Shown here: positions 26,406 to 34,917 of the stretch, in pieces
Position numbering within the stretch: position 1 is the first letter of the stretch
Layout: the number at the start of each line of letters is the position of its first letter
Assembly (NCBI GenBank): GCA_934085565.1
Contig: CAKOHG010000006.1
Coordinates: forward strand, 1 to 60,440
Reading direction: 5' to 3'
Length of the DNA stretch: 60,440 nt
From: an uncultured Bacilli bacterium
Lineage (GTDB): Bacteria; Bacillota_I; Bacilli_A; RF39; UBA660
The notes under the pieces: generated by a model
What the model saw: the letters and a program-made list of their open reading frames with translations, nothing else
What the model was told of the DNA's origin: nothing
The model's database searches: none
Program-made: the position numbers and the translations under genes

Positions 26406-27327
26406 AATTTATCCTTTCTGCTACCCTTAACTTAGCACTTTTACTACGAGTATTTTCTTCTAGTTCTTTTTTACTTGGTAAAATAGGTTTCTTAGTAATT
26501 ACTTTTATCTTAGGAAGATATTCTTTAGGAATGTTAGGTAATCCTTTTACCATATCATCTACTTCACTATATTTTTTAAAAGTTTGTTTGGTTATGCGAT
26601 CTTCTAAAGAATGAAAAGTAACGACAACTAATCTTCCTTTATCGTTTAATAAATCAATGGCATCCGGTAAAACTTGTTCTAATCCTGTTAATTCTTCATT
26701 CACTTCAATACGAATGGCTTGGAAAATATTACGTTCAGGATGTGTTTTATAAAAATAGTTTTCACCGACAGCGCGTTTTATACAGTCTACTAATTCTTTA
26801 GTTGTTTTAAATGGTTTTTCTTCCCTTTCCCTCACGATTTCTTTAGCAATGAAAGGACTTTTCTTTTCTTCACCATATTTATAAAAAAGCATTTTTAATT
26901 CTTCATAAGAATAATTATTAACAATATCTTTTGCCGTTATTTTATCTTCTTGATTCATACGCATGTCAAGGTCTTCATCTCTCATGAAACTAAAGCCACG
27001 ATTTTCATCTAACTGAGGAGAAGATACCCCAAGGTCAAACAAAATACCATCTACTTTGGTAATGCCATATTCTTGTAAACGTTCTTTCATGTTTACATAT
27101 TTATCATGAATAATCGTAAAATTGTCTCCGATTTGAGATAATTTTTCTTTACTATATAAACAAGCCTCACTATCTCTATCAAAGGCGAATAAATGCCCCT
27201 TTTTTATTCTTTTTAAAATTTCACTAGAATCTCCAGCATAACCTAAAGTAGCATCTACATAGATGCCATCTTCTAAAATATTTAAATTTGCAATTGATTC
27301 TTCTTTTAAAACCGTATAATGTTTCAT
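26398..27327 (-). CDS. rsmH: 16S rRNA (cytosine-1402-N4)-methyltransferase
   Basis: RsmH methylates C1402 in the ribosomal P site using S-adenosylmethionine. The 309-residue protein shows HYTVLKEESI at the start, the cofactor-binding VDATLGYAGDS near 24, FDLGVSSPQLD near 97, RVFSFM-like GFSFMRDEDLDMRM near 110-125, and VVTFHSLEDRI near 235. It begins the division cluster with ftsL and ftsI. The gene mraZ, which usually precedes it, is not present; a 439-base non-coding stretch lies there instead. Confidence 0.96.
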   Translation of the reverse strand: MKHYTVLKEESIANLNILEDGIYVDATLGYAGDSSEILKRIKKGHLFAFDRDSEACLYSKEKLSQIGDNFTIIHDKYVNMKERLQEYGITKVDGILFDLGVSSPQLDENRGFSFMRDEDLDMRMNQEDKITAKDIVNNYSYEELKMLFYKYGEEKKSPFIAKEIVREREEKPFKTTKELVDCIKRAVGENYFYKTHPERNIFQAIRIEVNEELTGLEQVLPDAIDLLNDKGRLVVVTFHSLEDRITKQTFKKYSEVDDMVKGLPNIPKEYLPKIKVITKKPILPSKKELEENTRSKSAKLRVAERINYE

Positions 27328-27766
27328 AGACTCTCACATCCATATATATCAAAAAATATTTTTAAAATAATGTTTGGTGCTGTCCAAAAGAAGGGAACAG
27401 TAACTCCTTTTTAGACGAACACCGCACTAAAACAGCGCATAAGAAAAACAAGTACGTTTTTCTTATATAAAGGGTAAAATGTATTTAAAACTATGCTTTG
27501 CTAAACTTTTGAAAGAGTAAGTATAAAAGCAAAGATAGTATTAGAAGACAAACTTACTTCTTAAAACATCGCGAAAGTTTAACAGAAGGACTAAACGTGT
27601 CTATCTTTTCTACTACCACTTTTCATCACTGTTCATATATAGATTACTAGATTTTTAAAGTAATGTAAAGTAAATACTGTGAAAATAAAGTAAACTTTAC
27701 ATCATTTTAAAAATTTAGCTTCAAAACGCTTAAAAAGTTCTATATAATAATCCTTGTGGTGATGTT
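27328..27766 (-). ncRNA. Candidate structured leader upstream of rsmH
   Basis: No protein-coding frame is seen across 439 bases. Read on the minus strand the region holds several nested hairpins: AAAGATAG/CTATCTTT (27533-27608) enclosing GTTTA/TTAAAC and AGAAG/CTTCT; a perfect ten-base stem TAAGAAAAAC/GTTTTTCTTA (27439-27464); GCGCT/AGTGC-type and CTGTTCC/GGACAG stems nearer rsmH. It holds no T-box core, RNase P or tmRNA signature. A divergent promoter for the plus-strand gene lies at its far end. Structure is read by eye. Confidence 0.4.
27720..27748 (+). promoter_or_regulatory. Promoter of the GT-C gene
   Basis: TTCAAA (27720-27725) and a perfect TATAAT (27743-27748) are 17 bases apart, 18 bases before the start codon. 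Confidence 0.6.
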
Positions 27767-29416
27767 ATGAAAAAAAAGAAATATTTTATTTTAACTTTAG
27801 TCTTTCTCTCTTTCATCATGCTTTTCTATTTTAATCAAAAGAAAGGTTTTCATGAAGATGAGATTTACTCTTACGGTTCTTCTAATTATAAGTATGATAA
27901 CATTTATAAAAGTTATGGTTATACGAGTAAAGAATTAGATTATTTTTGGAATGTTACTTTTAAAGGCAATCTATTTAACCGTGTTGGTAATTCTTTAGAT
28001 TACTTATTAAATATGGATAAAAATGAATTTCCTTACCGTGAAGATTTAACTAAGAAAGAACCCCAGCTAAAAACGAAAGAAGACGCGAATGAATATTTAA
28101 GTATTCAAAAAGAAGATCTTGGAAACTATTTTAGTGTGTGGCTTAATCAAGCGATTGATGTTCACCCTCCTTTATTTTACTTTTGCTTGCATTTTTTCTC
28201 TGTCTTTTCTTTTAATCATTTTTCTAAAGTCATTGGCTTTGCTTTAAACCTTCTCTTTTTCATCTTAACACTTATTGGGATGAAAAAAATATTAGCTTTA
28301 GAAGGGAAAGATGAATTTTCTTTACCAGCTGTGATTTTTTATGGGATGAGTATGGCTGCTATCAGTACGGTCATGTTTCAAAGAATGTATATGATGCTTA
28401 CATGCTTTACGGTGTGGTACCTTTATTATTTATGGAAATTCACAAAAGAAGATTTCAGTAAAAAAGATAAACGGATTTTTAGTCTTATTATTACGGGTGG
28501 TTTTTTAACTCAATATTATTTTTGTATTTATGCCGTTACTTCTTTTGCTACTTATGTCATTTTAAATTGGCAGGATAAAAAGAAAATAAAAGACCTCTTC
28601 TTTATTCACTTTAAAGGTGCCTTATTAGGACTTATCCTTTATCCTGTCGCGATTTACCAAGTTTTATTTTCTTCTCGTGGTATTGTTGGTCATGAAAATA
28701 TTGCTAAAACATATTTAGAAATGCTTACTTACTTCATCCAAAATATTTTCACAAAATTAAATTTAAATATTATTTTAAGTATTATCTTAGGTATTGGCCT
28801 TATTTATGTAGCTTGTAAAAAGAAACTTTTTAAGCAAAAAGAATTTCATTTACTTTTACTCCCTATTATTCTTTCTTTACTTGTAATTTCTAAAATTTCT
28901 CCTTTTTTAGGAGACAGTTTCACCTTCCGATATGTGATGTTACTTTATCCTGCTATTGTTATTTTAATATTCTATATTTTAAGCTTTATTAAAAGTAAAA
29001 AGCTTCCAGTGGTATTATTAGTAATCAGTATTTTACTGGGAATATCTGGAATCGTTTTACAACGTCCTAGTTACTTATACGAAGATTATCAGGAGTCACT
29101 TGATATTGCTGAAAATAACAAAGATGATAATATCATTTATGTTGTGGATAATGATTTTACTTTTTTAAATGCGATGCCTGAATTCTTAGTTTATAATAAA
29201 CATCTTATTATTAACATTAATGAAAATGCTTTAGAACAGATAAATGCTTTAAAAGAAGTAAGCCAAGATAACGAAGCTATTTTATGCATTAAAAGTTGGT
29301 TAGATACGGAGAAAATCAAAGACGATATTTTAAACAATACTGATTTTACAAAGGCAGAACTTATCGCTGATGTTTCAGGAGATGTCTTATCTACTTATTA
29401 CAAATTAACAAAATAA
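27767..29416 (+). CDS. Membrane glycosyltransferase, GT-C superfamily
   Basis: A 549-residue protein with an N-terminal membrane helix, an extracellular loop beginning FHEDEIYSYGSSN, a long soluble loop to about 125, then AIDVHPPLFYFCLHFFSVF and about eight to ten more helices. The acidic HEDE motif in the first loop and the DxHPPLFY motif are typical of GT-C lipid-linked-sugar glycosyltransferases (PMT/ArnT-like). It would move sugars from a polyprenyl carrier to a protein or glycan outside the membrane. Acceptor and sugar are unknown. It is one of few plus-strand genes, single, with its own promoter and terminator. Confidence 0.82.
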   Translation: MKKKKYFILTLVFLSFIMLFYFNQKKGFHEDEIYSYGSSNYKYDNIYKSYGYTSKELDYFWNVTFKGNLFNRVGNSLDYLLNMDKNEFPYREDLTKKEPQLKTKEDANEYLSIQKEDLGNYFSVWLNQAIDVHPPLFYFCLHFFSVFSFNHFSKVIGFALNLLFFILTLIGMKKILALEGKDEFSLPAVIFYGMSMAAISTVMFQRMYMMLTCFTVWYLYYLWKFTKEDFSKKDKRIFSLIITGGFLTQYYFCIYAVTSFATYVILNWQDKKKIKDLFFIHFKGALLGLILYPVAIYQVLFSSRGIVGHENIAKTYLEMLTYFIQNIFTKLNLNIILSIILGIGLIYVACKKKLFKQKEFHLLLLPIILSLLVISKISPFLGDSFTFRYVMLLYPAIVILIFYILSFIKSKKLPVVLLVISILLGISGIVLQRPSYLYEDYQESLDIAENNKDDNIIYVVDNDFTFLNAMPEFLVYNKHLIININENALEQINALKEVSQDNEAILCIKSWLDTEKIKDDILNNTDFTKAELIADVSGDVLSTYYKLTK

Positions 29417-29505
29417 AAGCAATTCATTATTTTACTCTTACCATATTACGGCGCTTTATTTTCAGCAGATACGATGCTTTGTAAATATTGTAGTAAAGAG
29501 TTATA

Positions 29506-29540
29506 AAAAAGGATAGAAATGAAACGTTTCTATCCTTTTT
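29506..29540 (+). terminator. Terminator of the GT-C gene
   Basis: AAAAAGGATAGAAA and TTTCTATCCTTTTT form a perfect 14-base stem with a seven-base loop. The 3' arm ends in a T run on the plus strand. Confidence 0.9.
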
Positions 29541-29556
29541 ATATTTAATTTTTCTA

Positions 29557-29604
29557 ATTTCATTGAACTTTTTTGCCGTTTCCGGCAGTTTTGTTCAATG
29601 AAAT
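29557..29604. repeat. Long hairpin of unknown role
   Basis: ATTTCATTGAAC (29557-29568) and GTTCAATGAAAT (29593-29604) are a perfect 12-base inverted repeat. Inside it GCCG/CGGC pair around TTTC, giving a second stem. It lies between two convergent terminators and is not needed for either. Confidence 0.6.
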
Positions 29605-29607
29605 CAT

Positions 29608-29642
29608 ATAAAAACCTGTTTCAATACTTAAGAAACAGATTC
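29608..29642 (-). terminator. Terminator of the NfeD-SPFH operon
   Basis: AATCTGTTTC and GAAACAGGTT pair, with one G-U, and are followed by a T run on the minus strand. Confidence 0.75.
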
Positions 29643-29652
29643 ATATTTAAAA

Positions 29653-30546
29653 TTAATTATTCTTTTTACTATCTTTCATATTATCTAAAACTGTTCCAAA
29701 TGAGGCAACTCCATTTAATTCAGCTGGTAAAATAATTTTAGTAGCTTGGCCATCAGCCATTTTACTAAGTGTTTCATAAGACTTTAATTTTAAGATAGCG
29801 GTATCAGGATCAGCTTCTTTTAAAAGACGTATTCCTTCAGCTTCGGCTTTTTTGATTTTTAATAAGGCTTCTGCATCTCCTTCCGCTCTTTTAATTTTAG
29901 CTTCTTTATCCGCTTCGGCTCTTAAAATAGCACTTTCTTTTTCACCTTCAGCAATTAAAACAGATGATTTCTTTTCTCCTTCGGCTTGCAAAATCTTTTC
30001 TCTTCTCTCGCGTTCAGCACGCATTTGTTTTTCCATGGCATCTTGAATATCTCTTGGTGGTAAAATATTTTTTACTTCTACACGATTTACTTTGATACCC
30101 CATGGATCAGTGGCTTCATCTAAGATAGAACGCATTTTAGCATTAATAATATCTCGAGAAGTTAAAGTTTGGTCTAATTCTAATTCACCGATAATATTAC
30201 GTAATGTGGTAGCCGTTAAAGATTCAATGGCACTAATAGGGTACTCAACACCGTAAGTGTAAAGTTTCGCGTCCGTAATTTGAAAATAAACAACGGTATC
30301 GATTTGCATAGTAACATTATCTTTGGTAATAACGGGTTGGGGATCAAAATCTCTTACTAATTCTTTTAAGGTTACAACATTAGCAATTCTATCAACAAAA
30401 GGAATTCTTACATGAACCCCATTATGCCAAGTCGTATAATAAGAACCTAATCTTTCAATAACGTACACTTTTGATTGAGGTACGACTTTGATACAAGGAA
30501 TAACAAATAAAATAACTAAAACAAGTAAAATAATTAAAAATGGCAT
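29653..30546 (-). CDS. SPFH/Band 7 (stomatin-like) membrane protein
   Basis: A 297-residue protein with one N-terminal membrane helix (about 3-20), then the SPFH domain starting VVPQSKVYVIERLGSY, the VEVKNILPPRDIQDAMEKQM segment, and a charged Ala/Glu-rich coiled coil (about 180-255). Such QmcA/FloA-like proteins form oligomeric cages in functional membrane microdomains and are commonly paired with NfeD proteins. The start overlaps the NfeD gene stop (TAATG), supporting a joint function in membrane organisation or quality control. Confidence 0.92.
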   Translation of the reverse strand: MPFLIILLVLVILFVIPCIKVVPQSKVYVIERLGSYYTTWHNGVHVRIPFVDRIANVVTLKELVRDFDPQPVITKDNVTMQIDTVVYFQITDAKLYTYGVEYPISAIESLTATTLRNIIGELELDQTLTSRDIINAKMRSILDEATDPWGIKVNRVEVKNILPPRDIQDAMEKQMRAERERREKILQAEGEKKSSVLIAEGEKESAILRAEADKEAKIKRAEGDAEALLKIKKAEAEGIRLLKEADPDTAILKLKSYETLSKMADGQATKIILPAELNGVASFGTVLDNMKDSKKNN

Positions 30547-31073
30547 TATTTTTCACTCTCCTTTTTAGGTGTTGTTTTTTTACGTGTGGTACTTGTTGTC
30601 TTTTTTTTCGGTGTTGTTTTTTTAGCGGGAGCTTTTTTCTTTGGCTCTTCTTTTTTTATTTTTTCCACAACTAATTTAACGCCATCAATTTCTTTAATAA
30701 GGACTGGTTCATTTTCTTTAATTGAGACATTAGAAACAGCACTCCATAGCTTACCATCTACTTTTACTTCGCCTACTTCATTTTTAGTGATTTTTTGAGT
30801 AACAATACCTTCCATACCAATGACTCTTTCTAAATTAAGTTTGGTATCTTCTTCTGTTTGATAATCTAATAATTTCTTTCTTGTAGCAATTAAGAAAATA
30901 ATACCTAAAATCACAAAAACAGCAAATTGTATAACAAATGAGGAAACAAATAAAGATAAAAATAAAGTAATAATACCGCTGGCAATAAACCAAATAGAAA
31001 CTAAATTAACGGTCGCTGCTTCTACTAACCCTAACAAAATAACAATGACTAACCATATCATCCAATGTGACAT
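30546..31073 (-). CDS. NfeD-like membrane protein
   Basis: A 175-residue protein with two or three N-terminal membrane segments (about 3-75), a beta-barrel OB-like domain (about 95-140, RVIGMEGIVTQKI to ENEPVLIKEIDGVKLVVEKI) and a Lys/Thr-rich tail of about 30 residues (KKKAPAKKTTPKKKTTS). This is the short NfeD form lacking the ClpP-like protease domain. It partners the SPFH protein encoded next. The ATG at 31071-31073 fits the GGAAG site; longer in-frame starts overlap the divergent promoter. The basic repeat tail is unusual and could contact nucleic acid or lipid heads. Confidence 0.88.
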   Translation of the reverse strand: MSHWMIWLVIVILLGLVEAATVNLVSIWFIASGIITLFLSLFVSSFVIQFAVFVILGIIFLIATRKKLLDYQTEEDTKLNLERVIGMEGIVTQKITKNEVGEVKVDGKLWSAVSNVSIKENEPVLIKEIDGVKLVVEKIKKEEPKKKAPAKKTTPKKKTTSTTRKKTTPKKESEK

Positions 31074-31137
31074 AACATAACACTTCCTTCCTCTTGATAT
31101 TAACACAAAATTCCTCTTTTGAATAGTCATTTTACTC

Positions 31138-31154
31138 TTTTCTATGGTAAAATG
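31138..31154 (+). promoter_or_regulatory. Extended -10 promoter of corA
   Basis: TATGGTAAAAT (31144-31154) contains a TG-n-TAAAAT extended -10. No convincing -35 is seen. Confidence 0.4.
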
Positions 31155-31172
31155 GTAAGGCGAAAGAGGTGT

Positions 31173-32108
31173 ATGATATTGATAAAATTTTATGATTTAA
31201 ATAACAAAACATGTCAAGAAACAAAAAAGTTAGCTAAAAACTATTGGATTGATATGATAGATCCTAATGAAGAGGAAATAAAAAGCATTTGTGATCTTTT
31301 AAAATTAGAAGAAATTGACTTAAAAAAAGTTCTCGATAAATCAGAACTTCCTCATATTGAACAAGAGCAAAATGCCACCCTTTATATTTTTAATATTCCT
31401 TATGTCATCACAAATAATGGCAAGAAAAAATATCGTTCTTATCCTTTTGGTATCTTTTATCAAGAAAAGGGACTTATTAGTGTTTCTTTAAAAGAACATC
31501 CTCTTAAAGAAGTTTTACAAAAAGAATTATTAAATGAAAATAATTGGCGAAATATGGAAGATTTTTCTATTTTCTTTATTGCTAAAACAACAGAATATTT
31601 CATTCGCTATTTAAATGAAATTCAAGATGATATCATTGAAAAAGAAAAAGATTTAATTAAATCACCAAGTAATAAAGATTTAGAAAGAATGCTTACTTTG
31701 CAAAAAAGTTTACTTTATTTTACTACCTCTTTACAAGGTAATGAAATGCTTTTAGAAAAATTAGAAAACAATAATAATTTAAAAGCATCTTCACTTGATA
31801 ATTTAAAGGATGCTCAAATTGAAATAAAACAAGCGATTCGAATGGCAAGTATTTATAGAGAAATCTTAGAAAACACCATGGATACTTATAGTTCTATTAT
31901 TTCTAATAATCTAAATGATATTATGAAATTTTTAACTTCTGTTACGCTTGTTATTTCGATACCTACCATGATTTCTTCTTTTCTGGGAATGAATGTTACT
32001 ATTGGAGACTTTGCTAGTAATCCTTACTCTTTTTTACTTATTATTTTAATATGCCTTTTAGTTACCATTTTAATTGTAATTCTTTTAAAAAAGAAAAATC
32101 TTTTGTAA
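31173..32108 (+). CDS. corA: CorA-type magnesium transporter
   Basis: A 311-residue protein with a large cytoplasmic N-terminal domain and two C-terminal membrane helices. The hallmark GMN motif, in FLGMNVTIGDF, ends the first helix. CorA forms a pentameric channel for Mg2+ (some members Co2+, Ni2+ or Zn2+). The tail ends in a basic LLKKKNLL. Start is ambiguous: the ATG at 31173 sits only a base or so after AGAGGTG, whereas a TTG two codons later (31179) has ideal spacing. It is divergent from the NfeD gene. Confidence 0.92.
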   Translation: MILIKFYDLNNKTCQETKKLAKNYWIDMIDPNEEEIKSICDLLKLEEIDLKKVLDKSELPHIEQEQNATLYIFNIPYVITNNGKKKYRSYPFGIFYQEKGLISVSLKEHPLKEVLQKELLNENNWRNMEDFSIFFIAKTTEYFIRYLNEIQDDIIEKEKDLIKSPSNKDLERMLTLQKSLLYFTTSLQGNEMLLEKLENNNNLKASSLDNLKDAQIEIKQAIRMASIYREILENTMDTYSSIISNNLNDIMKFLTSVTLVISIPTMISSFLGMNVTIGDFASNPYSFLLIILICLLVTILIVILLKKKNLL

Positions 32109-32123
32109 GACTTTTCTTTTTTT
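32087..32123 (+). terminator. Terminator of corA
   Basis: AAAAAAGAAAA within the last codons pairs with TTTTCTTTTTT after the stop, giving a hairpin ending in Ts. Confidence 0.6.
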
Positions 32124-32158
32124 ATAAGTTAATCATCTTTGTGCTATCTCTAACTCTT

Positions 32159-32196
32159 TTCGGTGATTTGATGGATTTTTGTTCGGTGATTTGATG
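32159..32196. repeat. Short direct repeat
   Basis: TTCGGTGATTTGATG occurs twice (32159-32173, 32182-32196), 23 bases apart, between two convergent terminators. Confidence 0.6.
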
Positions 32197-32207
32197 ATTT
32201 TGCTGTT

Positions 32208-32228
32208 AAAAAAAGACTATTTCTAGTC
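32208..32228 (-). terminator. Terminator of the 32223-34824 cluster
   Basis: GACTA and TAGTC with a four-base GAAA loop are followed by seven Ts on the minus strand. The stop codon of the last gene lies in the hairpin. Confidence 0.75.
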
Positions 32229-32441
32229 AGATAGCATTATCCTCATCAAAACTTCAATCGTTTCATTCATAAACTCGTTTTGAAAAAGATTTATATTCTT
32301 ATTTATTTCAAAATGATAATCAATACTTTTTATACTTTTTAAATATTCCACCAATTTATCTGGAATACATTTTTTTAAATCATTATCTAAATATTTAATT
32401 ATTTCTAATAACTCTACAGCACATTCTGGAGTAATATTCAT
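32223..32441 (-). CDS. Small protein of unknown function
   Basis: A 72-residue soluble, helical protein that starts MNITPECAVELLEIIKYLD and ends ETIEVLMRIMLSD. No family is recognised. It has a strong AGGAGG ribosome binding site, and its start overlaps the stop of the transglutaminase-like gene (ATGA), so the two are translationally coupled and probably work together. Confidence 0.65.
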   Translation of the reverse strand: MNITPECAVELLEIIKYLDNDLKKCIPDKLVEYLKSIKSIDYHFEINKNINLFQNEFMNETIEVLMRIMLSD

Positions 32442-33886
32442 TTTTGATACCTCCTACTTAATATTGCATTTTCTATCTGTTTTTCAATAGGCACTTCTTG
32501 TTTCATAAGATATTTTTTAAATAAATCTTTTAAAGCCTCTTTGTGAATTACATAATTTTCTTTCCAACTAGCTACCCTTCTTATGGAAGCTCTTATCAAT
32601 TCTTTATCCATCGTCTTACAATGGTAGTTATCTAATATTGATTTATAAATATCATGACCAAAATCTTCATTTGACGATAAAAAATAAGGAGAATCTGCCA
32701 AAGATTTAATTTCTCCTGATCGCATTGACTCGGCTAGCCAAGTAATATCTAAAAAATATTCATAACCATCTATTCTTACTAAGTTAAAAGCATGCCCTAA
32801 TTGTTCTGGATGTGTTTCAAAAAAGACAAAATCCGTACTTAAAACTTCACACTCAATATTTAACTGTCTTAATAAGTGTTGAGTAAATATTGCATAATCT
32901 CCACATACTCCCTTTCTTCTTGTCATAAACTCTGTTAAATTTATAATACTTTCATCTTGCCAATTGTTACTGTTAAAATTTTTCTTAATATTTTCATATT
33001 TTTTATAATCATATTCAAAATAATTAACTATAAATAGTGTTATATAAGTAACAATATCAAGGGTACTTGCCTCGGAAGGAATGTGGGATTTTAAAATTTC
33101 TAAATATTTTTCTAAAGAAAAAACTTCTTCTAAATTTTTATATTCTTGATCATTATAAATTATGGTTACTTTTTTTGTTTCTGGAATTTTTAAATTGATA
33201 GAAGGATTCTGTTCTAGTAATAAAGGGCGAATATTATTAGGATTTTGATCATTAAACAAGTTGTCATCTAGAAAGATAAAAAATTCTTTTTCAGGAATAA
33301 AAGGTAAAATATTATTTAGATTTTTAATAGCCTCAAAATCTTTAACTTCAATTCTAGTTCTTAAATTAGGATATTTTTTTAAACATTGTCTTAAAAAAGT
33401 AGGCGTTCCAGAATCAATTTTATCTAAGATTAACATCGGGCTATTGTTAGAATCAATCTTAAATTTTGAAAGAACATAGCGCATACTTTCTTGGTCAATT
33501 TTATTATTATTCCAAAGATAGACATTGTCATTTTCAATTTGAAAAAAATACGTTATTTCTTTAAGCCCTATATCACGAGGTGCAGATATAAGTACGGGAA
33601 TACTTCTATCTAATTCATTTAAAACTTTAATTGTCTTTTCATTAAAATCTTCAAGGGCTACCATAAGATAAAATGGTTTGTTAAATAACTCAGGATCAAG
33701 GTTATATTCTTTAATTTTTTGATATAATTCTTCAAGTGATGAAATCTCATTTAAATAAATATATTGATTGTACAACAGACTTCTTATAACAAAGCAGTCT
33801 TTAGAAAAACAATAAGAAGGTGCTTCAAAATCTTTTTTGGGATAGTCTGAATTTTCTATAATATCATTTAACTCATTGATATTCAT
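32438..33886 (-). CDS. Transglutaminase-like cysteine protein
   Basis: A 482-residue protein with no signal peptide. The C-terminal half has a transglutaminase-like core: Cys in RRKGVCGDYA near 330, His in QLGHAFNLV near 365, Asp in YFLDITWL near 379. Such folds act as proteases, peptide-N-glycanases or crosslinkers. The N-terminal 270 residues are a separate, unrecognised region. The ATG at 33884-33886 has GGTGGTGAG at seven-base spacing. It lies between a metallopeptidase-like gene and a small coupled gene. Confidence 0.75.
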   Translation of the reverse strand: MNINELNDIIENSDYPKKDFEAPSYCFSKDCFVIRSLLYNQYIYLNEISSLEELYQKIKEYNLDPELFNKPFYLMVALEDFNEKTIKVLNELDRSIPVLISAPRDIGLKEITYFFQIENDNVYLWNNNKIDQESMRYVLSKFKIDSNNSPMLILDKIDSGTPTFLRQCLKKYPNLRTRIEVKDFEAIKNLNNILPFIPEKEFFIFLDDNLFNDQNPNNIRPLLLEQNPSINLKIPETKKVTIIYNDQEYKNLEEVFSLEKYLEILKSHIPSEASTLDIVTYITLFIVNYFEYDYKKYENIKKNFNSNNWQDESIINLTEFMTRRKGVCGDYAIFTQHLLRQLNIECEVLSTDFVFFETHPEQLGHAFNLVRIDGYEYFLDITWLAESMRSGEIKSLADSPYFLSSNEDFGHDIYKSILDNYHCKTMDKELIRASIRRVASWKENYVIHKEALKDLFKKYLMKQEVPIEKQIENAILSRRYQK

Positions 33887-33924
33887 TTTATATCTCACCA
33901 CCCTTTCTTTAAATCACAATATCT

Positions 33925-34824
33925 TTATTTTTTTAATAGTTTTAATGTTTGATTTACTTTTTCGTATTCTTCTCTATCAATCATTAAACCACATTTTAGT
34001 CGTTCTTCTAAAGAATATCTTTCTTGTGATTTTCTTAAGCAAACTCTAGGATCTTCATCAAACCAATCAGTTGCTTTCAAAAAAGGAGTAACATTATTAT
34101 TTTTTAAATACGTTACTGTAGGTGAAATGAGATCTCCTTTTTTATTTATATAACCTTGCAACATATTTTCTAAAATACAAATTTTTTCATAATTAAGAAT
34201 ATTGGTAGCAAAGCCACCCATAACTGAGAAAGTATCTAAAATTTCTTGATGTGATTTAATATTGGCAAGTCTTTCTTCTGGAGCTAGAAAATAATTTTGA
34301 GTATAATTTTCTCCACGTTTATCATTAAAATCCCCTAAAGACTTAATAACAGATAAAAAATTAGTAATACTTAAAAGAGATTTAAATTCGTCACCCAAAG
34401 TGGGATCTATACTTAATCTTAAAACTTCAGCTTCTAATGAACCATCATTTTGAATCATCATCTTATGTTGATTGGCATGTTCCAATTCATGTAAGATTTT
34501 TTGACTCATAATCAAATTTTTAACAATAACAAATTCAAAATGATTTAAAAATTCTTGGTGATAAATATACTGAAATTTATATAACATTAAATTTTCATAA
34601 AAAACACTTATCTTCTTACTAGCAAAACTATAATTTGCTACTTCACGACCTTGTGAAAATTTTTTATTTAGATGATCGCCTTTTACTATTTCTACTTCTT
34701 TTACATAGTCTTCTAATAACTTAGAAGATATCACTATCTTAACTAACTTTCGGATATATTCTTCATCAACAGTTTTAAACATAGATGAATAATAATGTAT
34801 TAAATTTAATAATTCTTTTGACAT
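33925..34824 (-). CDS. Putative zinc metallopeptidase of unknown family
   Basis: A 299-residue soluble protein with ILHELEHANQHKM near 112-124. This contains HExxH, the zincin zinc-binding and catalytic motif, and the surrounding helix (MSQKILHELEH) fits an active-site helix. The downstream third ligand may be in DGSLEAEVLRLS (EAE) or in LAPEERLANIKSHQE, but I cannot assign it. No signal peptide or membrane segment is seen. It precedes the transglutaminase-like gene by 38 bases, so the two putative hydrolases share a transcript. Substrate unknown. Confidence 0.65.
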   Translation of the reverse strand: MSKELLNLIHYYSSMFKTVDEEYIRKLVKIVISSKLLEDYVKEVEIVKGDHLNKKFSQGREVANYSFASKKISVFYENLMLYKFQYIYHQEFLNHFEFVIVKNLIMSQKILHELEHANQHKMMIQNDGSLEAEVLRLSIDPTLGDEFKSLLSITNFLSVIKSLGDFNDKRGENYTQNYFLAPEERLANIKSHQEILDTFSVMGGFATNILNYEKICILENMLQGYINKKGDLISPTVTYLKNNNVTPFLKATDWFDEDPRVCLRKSQERYSLEERLKCGLMIDREEYEKVNQTLKLLKK

Positions 34825-34881
34825 AATTCCCCCTCATTTCAAGGGAATATACTATCACATATTTAATAAATAAGCAAATTT

Positions 34882-34907
34882 AAAAAAAAGACAGTATTTC
34901 TACTATC
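34882..34907 (-). terminator. Terminator after csaA
   Basis: GATAGTA and TACTGTC (one G-U) with a GAAA loop precede an eight-T run on the minus strand, ten bases after the stop at 34918. Confidence 0.75.
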
Positions 34908-34917
34908 TAAATTTAAA

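Noticed and set aside
27328..27766. RNase P RNA, tmRNA, SRP RNA or a T-box in the rsmH leader
   Set aside because: None of the diagnostic core sequences (such as GAGGAAAGTCC or the GGTGGnACCGCG box) is present on either strand.
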